Source of the DNA: UKL13-3 sp040387195
GTDB taxonomy: Bacteria > Bacteroidota > Bacteroidia > UKL13-3
DNA length: 64,000 nt
NCBI GenBank assembly: GCA_040387195.1
Contig: JAZKEF010000003.1
Span: 68,121-132,120 of the forward strand
Direction: 5' to 3'
The notes beneath the pieces are model-generated. The model ran no database searches. It was not told the origin of the DNA and saw only the letters and a program-made list of their open reading frames with translations. Each line of letters starts with the position of its first letter. Positions within the stretch are counted from its first letter, which is position 1. The position numbers and the translations under genes were made by a program. Shown one piece after another: positions 43,735 to 52,696 of this stretch.

Positions 43735-44871
43735 ATGAAAAACATAACAATCATTATCGCTACAGTTGTCCTTGCAGGATTTTTAGCTGCATGTGGTGGA
43801 TCCGGATCAGCTGAGGAGAAAAAAGCTCAACTTGAGCAACTCAAAACACAACAAGCAGAAATTACTGCTCAAATTGCCACCCTTCAGGATGAAATTCTTG
43901 CAATGGGTGATAGTTTACCAAAAGAGGAAGACCGCTCAAAAGTGATTGCACTTACTGCAGTTACCAAACAAAATTTTATTCACGCAATTGATGTACAAGG
44001 TCGCGTTGATGGTGATGAAAACATTACCTACAGTGCAAAAGTACCTAGTGTGGTAACTAAAATCAATGTAAAAGTTGGACAACATGTAAGCAAAGGAACA
44101 ATCCTGGCAGAACTTGACACTAAAATGTCGAAAGCGCAATTGGAAGCATTGAAAAAACAATACGAACTGGTAAAACTACTTTACGAAAAACGCAAAGAAT
44201 TATGGGATCAGAAAGTAGGAAGTGAAATAGAATTCCTGCAAGCTAAAAACCAAAAAGAAGGTTTGGAAAAACAAATGGATGCTGCAAAAGAAGGTTTAGA
44301 CATGTATTACATTAAAGCTGATTTTAATGGAACAGTTGATGAGGTTTCAATCAAAACCGGTCAGAATGTAGCCCCTGGTATTCCTTGTGTTACCGTGGTT
44401 AACCCTGATGCATTAAAAGTAAAAGCTGATCTATCTGAAGCTTATTCAAATCTTGTTAAAACTGGTGATGCAGCCAGTATTACATTCCCTGATATTCAAA
44501 AAACAATTTCGGCAAAGGTTAGCTATTCATCTAAAACCATCAATCCGATGACCCGTACTTTTAATGTAGAGGTAAACCTTCCAAATGACAATGATTTACA
44601 TCCGAACATGGTTGCCGAATTAAAAGTAATTGATTACAAAAATGCAGCCGCCATTGTGGTTCCAATCAACGCAATCCAGCAGATAGATGGAGAAGACATC
44701 ATATTTGTTGCCGTTAAACAGGGAGACAAATTGATTGCCAAAAAAACCACCGTTAAAGTGGGTAAACAATACAACGGTTTGAGCGAAATATTATCGGGCT
44801 TAAATGAAGGAGATAACGTCATCTCCATCGGATTCCAGGATTTAACCGATGGCCAAGTTGTTAAACTATAA
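43735..44871 (+). CDS. RND efflux periplasmic adaptor (HlyD/MFP family lipoprotein)
   Basis: 378 residues with a lipoprotein signal (lipobox LAAC, C20). A coiled coil spans about 28-60. A lipoyl-like barrel sandwich (VKVGQHVSKGTILAELD and VSIKTGQNVAPGIPCVTV) flanks a helical hairpin. The C-terminal beta domains are typical of MFP proteins. It links the RND pump to TolC across the periplasm. Confidence 0.93.
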   Translation: MKNITIIIATVVLAGFLAACGGSGSAEEKKAQLEQLKTQQAEITAQIATLQDEILAMGDSLPKEEDRSKVIALTAVTKQNFIHAIDVQGRVDGDENITYSAKVPSVVTKINVKVGQHVSKGTILAELDTKMSKAQLEALKKQYELVKLLYEKRKELWDQKVGSEIEFLQAKNQKEGLEKQMDAAKEGLDMYYIKADFNGTVDEVSIKTGQNVAPGIPCVTVVNPDALKVKADLSEAYSNLVKTGDAASITFPDIQKTISAKVSYSSKTINPMTRTFNVEVNLPNDNDLHPNMVAELKVIDYKNAAAIVVPINAIQQIDGEDIIFVAVKQGDKLIAKKTTVKVGKQYNGLSEILSGLNEGDNVISIGFQDLTDGQVVKL

Positions 44872-44902
44872 TTAATAGTTAACCTATTTAATATAACTTA
44901 TT

Positions 44903-47900
44903 ATGCAAGATTCAAACAAAGGATTTTTTATATCCAACTGGAGTATCGATAACAAAACCAGTATATTCATACTTACCGTTATCATTACCCTGGTGGGATT
45001 ATTCACCTATAATAGTTTGCCCAAGGAGCAATTCCCTGAGGTCAAATTCCCAAGTATCCTTGTAACCACAGTATATCCGGGAACTGCTCCCAATGACATG
45101 GAGAAACTGGTTACCAAACAACTGGAGAAACAACTGGCAACCATCACCGGTGTCAAAAAGATCAAGAGTAATTCCGTTCAGGATTTTTCAGTAATCAATG
45201 TTGAGTTCAACACTGATCAGAATGTAGATTTAGCACTACAACGTGTTAAAGATGCTGTAAGTAAATCAAAAAATGATTTGCCCGATAATTTACCGCAGGA
45301 CCCTCAGGTAACAGATATTGATGCTTCCCAGTTCCCGATCATGCAGGTTCATATCAGCGGTAATTTACCGTTGGATAAGATGAAAAAATTTGCAGACCAG
45401 CTGCAGGATGATATAGAAGGATTAAAAGAAATTACGGAAGCCCGTATGTCGGGTGAACTCGAAAGAGAAATTCAGGTAAATGTAGATATGTATAAAGCAG
45501 AAGTTGCACATATTACATTAGCTGATATCAGAGGAGCCATTCAATATGAAAACATGACCGTTAGTGGCGGGCTTGTAGATATGGAAGGTTTAAAACGTTC
45601 CATCAGTGTTAAAGGTGAATACAAAGACGCAAACAAGATTGGCGACATCGTTATCCGTGGACAAACAGGTGCTACAGTATACTTAAAAGATATTGCAGAA
45701 GTAAAGGACGCGTTTAAAGAAAAAGAAAGTTATGCCCGTTTGGAACACAACAATGTAATCACGCTCAATGTCATCAAAAAGAGTGGTGAGAACTTAATTG
45801 AAGCGTCTGATAAAATTTCTGCCATCACCAAAAGATACGAAAGTGATGTTTTTCCTGAAGGTGTAAAAATCACGATTACGGGCGACCAATCATCTGAAAC
45901 TCGTACCACACTTCATGATATGATCAATACCATCATTATCGGATTTGTGTTGGTTACCGTTATCCTGATGTTTTTTATGGGAGCAACCAATGCAATTTTC
46001 GTTGCAATGTCAGTTCCTTTATCGTGTGCGGTAGCGTTCATGGTTTTCCCGATGATTGGGTTTAAGCTGAACTTTATTGTATTGTTCTCTTTCTTACTCG
46101 CACTCGGAATTGTGGTGGATGATGCTATTGTGGTAATCGAAAATACGCACAGGATTTTTGCCAACGGGAAAGTCCCCATCAAAAAGGCTGCTAAGGTAGC
46201 TGCCGGTGAAGTGTTTGTGCCTGTATTTGCCGGTACAATGACCACCCTTGCTCCATTTGTTCCGCTTCTGTTTTGGCAAGGTGTAATTGGTAAGTTCATG
46301 TACTTTTTACCGGTTACATTAATCATTACATTATTGGCATCGCTGGTTGTAGCATATATCATCAACCCTGTATTTGCTGTTCAATTTATGAAAACACATG
46401 AAGAAGAAGACAAAGTAAGATCCAATAAAAAGGGCTATAAAATTACCGCAATCATTTTCGCTGTAGTTGCATTGTTATCTTACCTGATGGGCAACTTCGG
46501 TACCGGAAACTTCATGGTGGTAATGTTTGGTTTGTACTCATTGAATCGTTTTGTATTGTGGAAGTGGATTAAAAATTTCCAGGAAGTAAAATGGCCAAAA
46601 GTTCAGGACTTTTACAAAGGAATTATGGAATGGGTATTGCAAAAAAATCGTCCAAGATGGATGATAGTTGGAACCGTGGTATTATTCATTTTTACATTTG
46701 TTTTCACCGCAATCGTTTCACCAAGTGTAGTATTTTTCCCTAAATCGGATCCAAACTTTGTATACACTTATATTACGTTGCCTACAGGTACATCCGCAGC
46801 TTATACTGACTCCATTACACAAATTGTGGAAGACAGGGTATATAAAGTAATGGGTAAGGATAACCCTATTGTAGAATCAATCATTGCAAACGTAGCTGTT
46901 GGAGCAAACGATCCTTCTCAGTTTGAATATAACTTCAGTGCAACTCCGCATTTAGGAAAAGTAACTGTTGCATTTGTATCCTTTGCACACCGTAATGGAG
47001 AATCAACCCGTCCTTATCTGGATAAAATCCGTGAAGCCACCAAAGGTCTTGCAGGAGTTGAGGTTATTGTTGATCAGGAAAGCAATGGTCCGCCAACCGG
47101 TAAACCAATTGCAGTAGATATCAAAGGTGATGATATTAACCAATTGGTTGAGGTTGGAGCTGATATTAAACGTTATTTAGATTCGTTGGGAATACCCGGT
47201 GTTGAAGAATTAAAATCGGATGTGCAATCGAGCAAACCCGAAATTGTAGTTGAAGTAGACCGGGAACGTGCAAACCGGGAAGGTATCAGCACAGCGCAAA
47301 TCGGAATGCAGTTGCGTAACGCCATTTTTGGTTTGGATGATCCGAGTAAATTAAAAGATGCCAATGACGAATACCCAATTCAGATTCGTTACCAGGAAAA
47401 CCAGCGTAATAATATCAGCGCATTGATGAACCTGAAAATAATTTTCAGAGATATGAACATGGGCGGACAAATTCGCCAGATTCCTTTATCATCAGTTGCA
47501 ACTGTACGTTACGGAAATACATTCGGTGGTATTAAACGTTACAATGAAAAACCAATCATTACGCTTTCATCAAATGTATTAACAGGATTTAATGCAAATG
47601 AGATTGTAGGTAAAATTGACAAAGCGTTAGCACGTTATGATCTTCCGCAAGGGGTTACTGTAAAAATGGGTGGAGAGCAAGAAGAGCAAGCAGAAACGGG
47701 GGCGTTTTTGGGTGGTGCATTGTTATCATCATTGGGCTTAATCTTCCTTATTTTGGTTACTCAGTTTAACTCACTCTCTAAACCAATTATTATCTTAAGT
47801 GAAATTCTGCTTTCTCTCATTGGTGTGTTCTTGGGTTTCTCCATCTTCAATATGGAAATCTCAATCATCATGACCGGTGTAGGTATTATTGCCCTGGCTG

Positions 47901-48334
47901 GTATTGTGGTGAGGAATGGTATATTATTGGTGGAGTTCACTGAAATATTAATAGCTGAAGGTATGCCGTTACGTGAAGCAATTATAGAAGCCGGTCGTAC
48001 ACGTATGACTCCGGTGTTACTAACTGCAACAGCAACCATGCTTGGATTAATTCCACTTGCAGTTGGGTTAAACATCGATTTCGAGTTGTTATTCCAAACA
48101 GGTAACCCTCACATCTTCTTTGGAGGAGACAGTGTTGCTTTCTGGGGACCATTATCATGGACAATGATTTTTGGTCTGGGTTTTGCAACCATATTAACAT
48201 TGGTATTGGTTCCTGTAATGCTTTACCTAACTGAAAACCTAAAACTACGCCTAGGTATTAAACCAAAGCATAAGTTTGAGCACACATTGGAAGAAAGCAC
48301 TGTAGAGGTCATTCCACACAATATTGTAGAATAA
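44903..48334 (+). CDS. RND multidrug efflux permease (AcrB/HAE1-like)
   Basis: 1143 residues in the inner membrane with 12 predicted helices and two large periplasmic loops. Motifs include SIFILTVIITLVGLFTY (TM1), FPEVKFPSILVTTVYPGTAP, the proton-relay LALGIVVDDAIVVIEN (TM4) and the TM10-12 block (ALAGIVVRNGILLVEFTE; RMTPVLLTATATMLGLIPLA). An extra segment of about 70 residues (near 495-565) with added hydrophobic stretches lies between the halves, so it is longer than E. coli AcrB (1049). The substrate is unknown. Confidence 0.94.
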   Translation: MQDSNKGFFISNWSIDNKTSIFILTVIITLVGLFTYNSLPKEQFPEVKFPSILVTTVYPGTAPNDMEKLVTKQLEKQLATITGVKKIKSNSVQDFSVINVEFNTDQNVDLALQRVKDAVSKSKNDLPDNLPQDPQVTDIDASQFPIMQVHISGNLPLDKMKKFADQLQDDIEGLKEITEARMSGELEREIQVNVDMYKAEVAHITLADIRGAIQYENMTVSGGLVDMEGLKRSISVKGEYKDANKIGDIVIRGQTGATVYLKDIAEVKDAFKEKESYARLEHNNVITLNVIKKSGENLIEASDKISAITKRYESDVFPEGVKITITGDQSSETRTTLHDMINTIIIGFVLVTVILMFFMGATNAIFVAMSVPLSCAVAFMVFPMIGFKLNFIVLFSFLLALGIVVDDAIVVIENTHRIFANGKVPIKKAAKVAAGEVFVPVFAGTMTTLAPFVPLLFWQGVIGKFMYFLPVTLIITLLASLVVAYIINPVFAVQFMKTHEEEDKVRSNKKGYKITAIIFAVVALLSYLMGNFGTGNFMVVMFGLYSLNRFVLWKWIKNFQEVKWPKVQDFYKGIMEWVLQKNRPRWMIVGTVVLFIFTFVFTAIVSPSVVFFPKSDPNFVYTYITLPTGTSAAYTDSITQIVEDRVYKVMGKDNPIVESIIANVAVGANDPSQFEYNFSATPHLGKVTVAFVSFAHRNGESTRPYLDKIREATKGLAGVEVIVDQESNGPPTGKPIAVDIKGDDINQLVEVGADIKRYLDSLGIPGVEELKSDVQSSKPEIVVEVDRERANREGISTAQIGMQLRNAIFGLDDPSKLKDANDEYPIQIRYQENQRNNISALMNLKIIFRDMNMGGQIRQIPLSSVATVRYGNTFGGIKRYNEKPIITLSSNVLTGFNANEIVGKIDKALARYDLPQGVTVKMGGEQEEQAETGAFLGGALLSSLGLIFLILVTQFNSLSKPIIILSEILLSLIGVFLGFSIFNMEISIIMTGVGIIALAGIVVRNGILLVEFTEILIAEGMPLREAIIEAGRTRMTPVLLTATATMLGLIPLAVGLNIDFELLFQTGNPHIFFGGDSVAFWGPLSWTMIFGLGFATILTLVLVPVMLYLTENLKLRLGIKPKHKFEHTLEESTVEVIPHNIVE

Positions 48335-48575
48335 CCTCCACAATATAGGTTGAACACCCTGATTATTGTTCAATCTTCGTTCTTTAAAGTTTTGTTTGTA
48401 TGAACAATTCCGTTAGTTCTCTGATTCAATTCATTACATGCGGTATGACAAAAGTCATATTATTTGAATTGCGAAACAGATGGCTGTTTGGTAATTTTAC
48501 TTCATATAATTCTTATATAAGTAGCAAAAACAAATACAATTTTGTATTGTTGTACTTGATAAGAATATGTTAAAG
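48335..48575. other. Spacer after the efflux operon
   Basis: 241 bases without a gene. A 7-bp inverted repeat (TTGAACA 48350 / TGTTCAA 48367) may weakly end the efflux transcript. AATACAA/TTGTATT (48533-48548) is a perfect small palindrome upstream of the first duplicated unit. It contains CAATTTTG, one mismatch from the -7 element. Confidence 0.45.
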
Positions 48576-48661
48576 TGACTTAAGAGTTTGCATCTATGAG
48601 TAGAGGTGCAATTTGTTTCATAGGCTAGATAGACCCCCGCAAGGGGGTTTATCATTTTTTT
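48576..48661 (+). ncRNA. Candidate small transcript, copy 1 of a tandem pair, with terminator
   Basis: The 54-bp block 48576-48629 is identical to 48757-48810. It holds a hairpin TTGCATCT (48588-48595) / AGGTGCAA (48604-48611). CTATGA (48594-48599) could instead pair with TCATAG (48618-48623), giving a pseudoknot or an alternative fold. An 11-bp terminator follows: arms 48628-48638 and 48643-48653, GCAA loop, T7 tail. Two stem pairs differ from copy 2, both with compensation. A 10-codon ORF lies inside. Function unknown. Confidence 0.7.
48596..48628 (+). CDS. Possible 10-residue peptide, copy 1
   Basis: ATG to TAG encodes MSRGAICFIG. A weak purine-rich AAGAG lies 8 bases upstream. The identical block ends one base past this stop, and the terminator stem begins at the stop's last base. 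This is the layout of a leader peptide or micro-protein gene. With two identical copies, coding cannot be tested by synonymous changes. Confidence 0.35.
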   Translation: MSRGAICFIG

Positions 48662-48756
48662 GCCGAGGAATTCATCATTTTACAGAATTATGATACAAGA
48701 AATTGTATGCATGCATAATAAAACACGATATTTGTACGTACAATTATCATAACAGT

Positions 48757-48839
48757 TGACTTAAGAGTTTGCATCTATGAGTAGAGGTGCAATTTGTTTC
48801 ATAGGCTAGAAAGGCCCCCGCAAGGGGGCTTTTCGTTTT
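48757..48839 (+). ncRNA. Candidate small transcript, copy 2 of a tandem pair, with terminator
   Basis: The same 54-bp block, then an 11-bp terminator stem: arms 48809-48819 and 48824-48834, GCAA loop, T tail. Relative to copy 1, an A-T pair became G-C (48814/48829) and a T-A pair became A-T (48811/48832). TTG (48703-48705), 21 bases, GATATTTG (48727-48734) upstream is a plausible promoter not shared with copy 1. It ends about 25 bases before arsC, so it could also act as an attenuator of arsC. Confidence 0.7.
48777..48809 (+). CDS. Possible 10-residue peptide, copy 2
   Basis: The same MSRGAICFIG frame and the same upstream AAGAG as copy 1. Its stop codon adjoins the terminator stem. Confidence 0.35.
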   Translation: MSRGAICFIG

Positions 48840-48864
48840 ATGCCAATTGCGTTAATATTACAGT

Positions 48865-49209
48865 ATGAAAACCATTATTTACCACAATCCGTCATGTTCC
48901 AAAAGCTGCGAAACATTGTCTATTTTGGAGGAAACGTATGAGGAGGTAACCATCATCGATTATGTGAACAATCCACCCGGTATAACCGAACTCACCCAAT
49001 TAATAGCTCAACTGGGTATCGCTCCTGAGCAGTTGGTGCGGAAAAATGAACCTATATACCTTGAGCAGTTCAATGACACACATTATACTGATGATGAGTG
49101 GATTGTAATACTTTCGCGACATCCGATCTTAATTGAACGTCCTATAGTGGTAAAAGATGGAAAGGCCATTATAGGGAGGCCTCCTAAACTTGTATATACC
49201 ATTCTTTAA
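48865..49209 (+). CDS. arsC: Arsenate reductase (ArsC, glutaredoxin-dependent type)
   Basis: 114 residues of the ArsC/Spx thioredoxin-fold family. The catalytic C11 (HNPSCSKSCETL) and the LVRKNEPIY and ERPIVVKDGKAIIGRPP stretches are as in glutaredoxin-linked arsenate reductases. It would reduce arsenate to arsenite for export. No arsenite pump or arsR is adjacent, and some family members have other thiol roles, so true arsenic function is not certain. It follows the duplicated small units closely. Confidence 0.85.
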   Translation: MKTIIYHNPSCSKSCETLSILEETYEEVTIIDYVNNPPGITELTQLIAQLGIAPEQLVRKNEPIYLEQFNDTHYTDDEWIVILSRHPILIERPIVVKDGKAIIGRPPKLVYTIL

Positions 49210-49320
49210 CTTTATTACCGTTAAAGACCGTAACCCAACATTCAACCGCCCACATATCCATTTATGTAAACCCATTCAGCAAAATCACATTCATTTTATA
49301 TCTTCACAAAAAAAACGTAC

Positions 49321-50880
49321 ATGAAAAAGCTAATCCTTGCAGCCTTTGTTTTGAGCCAGACCCTAGTGGTATTTGCTCAGAAAGCGGCACCTGAAAATTG
49401 GTTTAACCTTGACCTGAAAAAAGACAAGGTTCCCGGAGTAAGTACCGAACGTGCTTACAATGAGTTATTAAAAGACAAAAAATCAACCCCGGTAATTGTA
49501 GCCGTAATTGATGGCGGAACAGAGGTTGACCATGAAGACCTGGCTCCTGTAATCTGGGTAAACCAGGGTGAGATCCCAAATAACAATATTGATGATGATA
49601 AAAACGGCTATATCGATGATGTGAATGGCTGGAATTTTATTGGTGGAAAAACGGAAGATGTAAACGATGATAATCTTGAATTAACCCGTGTATACAAGCA
49701 ATTAAGTGAAAAATACAATGGAAGTACTGCCAAAACAGGAGCAGAATATGATGAGTATCTAAAGGTAAAGGCTGATTTTGAGAAACGTAAAAAAAGATCT
49801 CAATCTAACCTTGCACTTTACACCGAGCTCATTAAAAGTGTTGATGGTGTTATCAAATCTATTGGTACTGAGAATCCTACTGCCGATCAGCTGAAGGCTT
49901 TTACACCAGCCAATCCGATGGAGAAACAGGTAGTAACCATTGCAACCAAAAACAAAATTCCATTGGGTGCAATCAAAACACAGCTCAATGGAGCGATAGG
50001 ACATTTTAGTTCAGAACTGAACGTTCATTTAAATGAGGATTTGGATTCCCGTAAACTGGTTGGGGATAACTACAATGATGTAACCGAAAAATATTACGGA
50101 AACAATCATTACGAAGGACCAAGTGGCGACCACGGAACCCATGTGGCAGGTATTATTGCCGGTGTTCGTAACAATAATAAAGGAATGAAGGGTGTAGCCG
50201 ATAATGTGAAAATTATGGTTGTACGTGTAGTACCTAATGGTGATGAACGCGATAAGGATATTGCCAATGGTATCCGCTATGCAGTTGATAACGGAGCTAA
50301 GGTTATCAATATGAGTTTTGGCAAAAGTTATTCTCCTAATAAAACTGCTGTTGATGAGGCTGTAAAATATGCCGTGAGTAAAGATGTACTACTTGTGCAT
50401 GCTGCAGGGAATGATGGCAGAAATACCGATACAACCAATAATTTCCCAAGAGATACATACGCCAATAATAGTGGTACAGCTTCTACCTGGATGGAAATAG
50501 GTGCTTCCAGTTGGAAAAAAGGTAAAACCGTTACCGCCAACTTCTCAAACTATGGTGTTCAAAATGTGGATGTATTTGCTCCGGGGGTTGATATCTACTC
50601 AACTACCCCCGACTCAAAATATGCAAGCTTTAACGGAACCAGTATGGCTGCACCAGTAACTGCAGGTGTTGCTGCTTTGCTTCGTTCATACTACCCTACT
50701 CTAACAGCTACTCAGGTAAAAGAAATCCTGATGCAATCTGCAGTAAAAGTTAAAGGCAAAGTATTCTTACCGGGTACTGCAAAACGTAAGGTTAAAATGG
50801 CTGAATTGTGCCAAACAGGTGCAATCATCAATGCCTACGAAGCTGTGAAAATGGCTGATAAAATGGTTTCTTCGAAATAG
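49321..50880 (+). CDS. Secreted S8 (subtilisin-like) serine protease
   Basis: 519 residues with a signal peptide (MKKLILAAFVLSQTLVVFAQ). The catalytic triad is D64 (VIDGG), H271 (GDHGTHVAGI) and S441 (NGTSMAAPV). D64 and H271 are about 207 residues apart, far more than in subtilisin. The intervening helical stretch (about 110-255) is an insertion seen in some Bacteroidota subtilases. No T9SS sorting domain is present, so periplasmic location or another export route is likely. Confidence 0.93.
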   Translation: MKKLILAAFVLSQTLVVFAQKAAPENWFNLDLKKDKVPGVSTERAYNELLKDKKSTPVIVAVIDGGTEVDHEDLAPVIWVNQGEIPNNNIDDDKNGYIDDVNGWNFIGGKTEDVNDDNLELTRVYKQLSEKYNGSTAKTGAEYDEYLKVKADFEKRKKRSQSNLALYTELIKSVDGVIKSIGTENPTADQLKAFTPANPMEKQVVTIATKNKIPLGAIKTQLNGAIGHFSSELNVHLNEDLDSRKLVGDNYNDVTEKYYGNNHYEGPSGDHGTHVAGIIAGVRNNNKGMKGVADNVKIMVVRVVPNGDERDKDIANGIRYAVDNGAKVINMSFGKSYSPNKTAVDEAVKYAVSKDVLLVHAAGNDGRNTDTTNNFPRDTYANNSGTASTWMEIGASSWKKGKTVTANFSNYGVQNVDVFAPGVDIYSTTPDSKYASFNGTSMAAPVTAGVAALLRSYYPTLTATQVKEILMQSAVKVKGKVFLPGTAKRKVKMAELCQTGAIINAYEAVKMADKMVSSK

Positions 50881-50892
50881 AAGATTCTTAAC

Positions 50893-50934
50893 ACAAAAAA
50901 GGTCGGCCCATATAGATGAGCCGACCTTTTTTGT
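50893..50934. terminator. Bidirectional terminator after the protease gene
   Basis: Arms ACAAAAAAGGTCGGC and GCCGACCTTTTTTGT surround a 12-base centre, between convergent genes. The stem sequence is nearly the same as the one after gldJ. Confidence 0.92.
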
Positions 50935-50940
50935 GGAATT

Positions 50941-51582
50941 TTATCTACGTTTGACGAGTTTAATACCCATATAGGTAAAAAACATTGAAAGCACCGCGCC
51001 AAAGAATGCCAGCGCCATATCTTTTTGAGCATCCCAAATATCTCCTTGCGTTCCTAAATATGCTGTTCCTTGTTCCTTAAAAAAAACATCTGCCACAAGC
51101 CACTCTATAATTTCATAAAGACCACTAAAACTCATGGTGATTTCAACAGGTAGTACAAAACAAACCCAAACCGGCCATTTAAACCAGTTCTTAAAATAAT
51201 CCATTAACGGGTAAGTTAAAAGAAAACCGAAGGAAAAATGTACAATCCGGTCGTACTGGTTTCGGGCTAAGCCAAACGTATCCTTCAGCCAATACCCAGC
51301 TGGGTTTTCGGCATAAGTATATTCAGAACCATATACATGCAACAGCATGAATGCAAAAATAAGTGTATAGCTTAAATCACTGAAAACAAACTTACGATAT
51401 GAATATATTAAGCCAACCATAAAGATAAGGGTAAGTATATTCTCTATATACCAGTTTACCTTATCCGTTGTATTGATAAATGTTCCTATCCAGCAGATTG
51501 CAAAAACAAGTAAAAATAGTTGAAGGATTCTGTTCTCTTTAATTGGTGTACGCTGAGATGATGATGCTGATGAATAATACAT
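50941..51582 (-). CDS. DUF2238 (YjdF-like) membrane protein
   Basis: 213 residues with about six membrane helices. Conserved DUF2238 blocks are YGSEYTYAENPAGYW, NQYDRIVHFSFGFLLTYP, LYEIIEWLVADVF and LGTQGDIWDAQKDMALAFFGA, with His, Glu and Asp in or near the membrane. The function of the family is not known. It is transcribed alone; a terminator shared with the protease gene lies just beyond its stop. Confidence 0.88.
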   Translation of the reverse strand: MYYSSASSSQRTPIKENRILQLFLLVFAICWIGTFINTTDKVNWYIENILTLIFMVGLIYSYRKFVFSDLSYTLIFAFMLLHVYGSEYTYAENPAGYWLKDTFGLARNQYDRIVHFSFGFLLTYPLMDYFKNWFKWPVWVCFVLPVEITMSFSGLYEIIEWLVADVFFKEQGTAYLGTQGDIWDAQKDMALAFFGAVLSMFFTYMGIKLVKRR

Positions 51583-51678
51583 AGGCTTATTTATTTATGG
51601 CAATGTAGGAAACAATCAGCAAAAAAATACCCCACTTTTCAGCGAGGCATTTTTATCACAGTAGAGGTCTTTGTATCC

Positions 51679-52578
51679 TTATTGTTTGAGCAATCTTTGT
51701 GTTGTTACAGCACCATTTGTTACCATCGAAACAACATACATTCCATTGGGTAAATCACTAATGGAAAGCTGTTTAAACTGATTCAGGTATTCTTCTGCAA
51801 CAAGCGTTCCAGTGATGTTATAAATAGCAATGAGTACGTTATCGGCTGAGTTTACCGTCACAAAATCGGTTGCAGGGTTCGGATATAAAACCAAGTCTCC
51901 GGTACCGGTTTGGGTCACATTCAGGATGCCGGTGTTCACCGTACCCGTTGAGTTTACCGTTAAATCAACCGTTGCATTCAGGTTTGAACTGTCCAATACC
52001 ACTGTTTTAGCGTTGGCAGTAGGTATATTAATCATATCCACCAAAATTTTATACGTTCCTACCGGCAAATTAGCCGCGGTAAATTTCCCCGAATCATTGG
52101 TGCTTGTCATTTTCACAAAAGCTCCAGCTGCGGTTTTAATTACTACACGTACATTTTTCAATGGATCTCCGGCCGTTTTCAGCATTCCTTCACTTAACTC
52201 CCCATTAATAGCAGCCGGACCTGAAAATGACGGGTTTGGCAACATCCCTTCGTCACACAGAGCTGTATCTTTTGCTGTAAGGTCAATATCCATCGCTTCA
52301 TCCCAAATTGCCTTCATAGGGTGCCAGGTTGGAATGTATTTGGCGTAATCCATACTTGCATGTAACCTATACATGCCGGTACTCAGACTATCAAAAGTCC
52401 ACATTCCACTGTCTTCGTCCTTTGTCTTAATCAGTGCATACGAATTGTCTGTTTGTTTTTGATACAAACTGTATTTAATCATTGTGCCGCCAACACGGGA
52501 GTTAACCTTAATCCATTTGGTTTGGCCAAGTACGTTCAGGGTTGAAACAACCGCAATTAAGAGTAGTAATTTTTTCAT
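51679..52578 (-). CDS. Secreted protein with T9SS type A sorting domain
   Basis: 299 residues with a signal peptide ending VLGQ. The middle part (about 110-205) resembles a carboxypeptidase-regulatory-like or transthyretin fold (NDSGKFTAANLPVGTYKILVDM). The last ~75 residues (LVLYPNPATDFVTV ... IYNITGTLV ... LPNGMYVVSMV ... QRLLKQ) are a T9SS sorting domain. It should be a PorU/PorV client. A pair of cysteines is not evident. The function is unknown. Confidence 0.83.
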   Translation of the reverse strand: MKKLLLLIAVVSTLNVLGQTKWIKVNSRVGGTMIKYSLYQKQTDNSYALIKTKDEDSGMWTFDSLSTGMYRLHASMDYAKYIPTWHPMKAIWDEAMDIDLTAKDTALCDEGMLPNPSFSGPAAINGELSEGMLKTAGDPLKNVRVVIKTAAGAFVKMTSTNDSGKFTAANLPVGTYKILVDMINIPTANAKTVVLDSSNLNATVDLTVNSTGTVNTGILNVTQTGTGDLVLYPNPATDFVTVNSADNVLIAIYNITGTLVAEEYLNQFKQLSISDLPNGMYVVSMVTNGAVTTQRLLKQ

Positions 52579-52696
52579 ATTATTAAGTTTATATTAATAA
52601 TCAAATGTAACACTCGCTCGTTAACCAGACCATACGTCTATTTGCGTATTTGAACCTTTTGGCTAAACAGGGGTATAATACCCAAATCCAATACTT

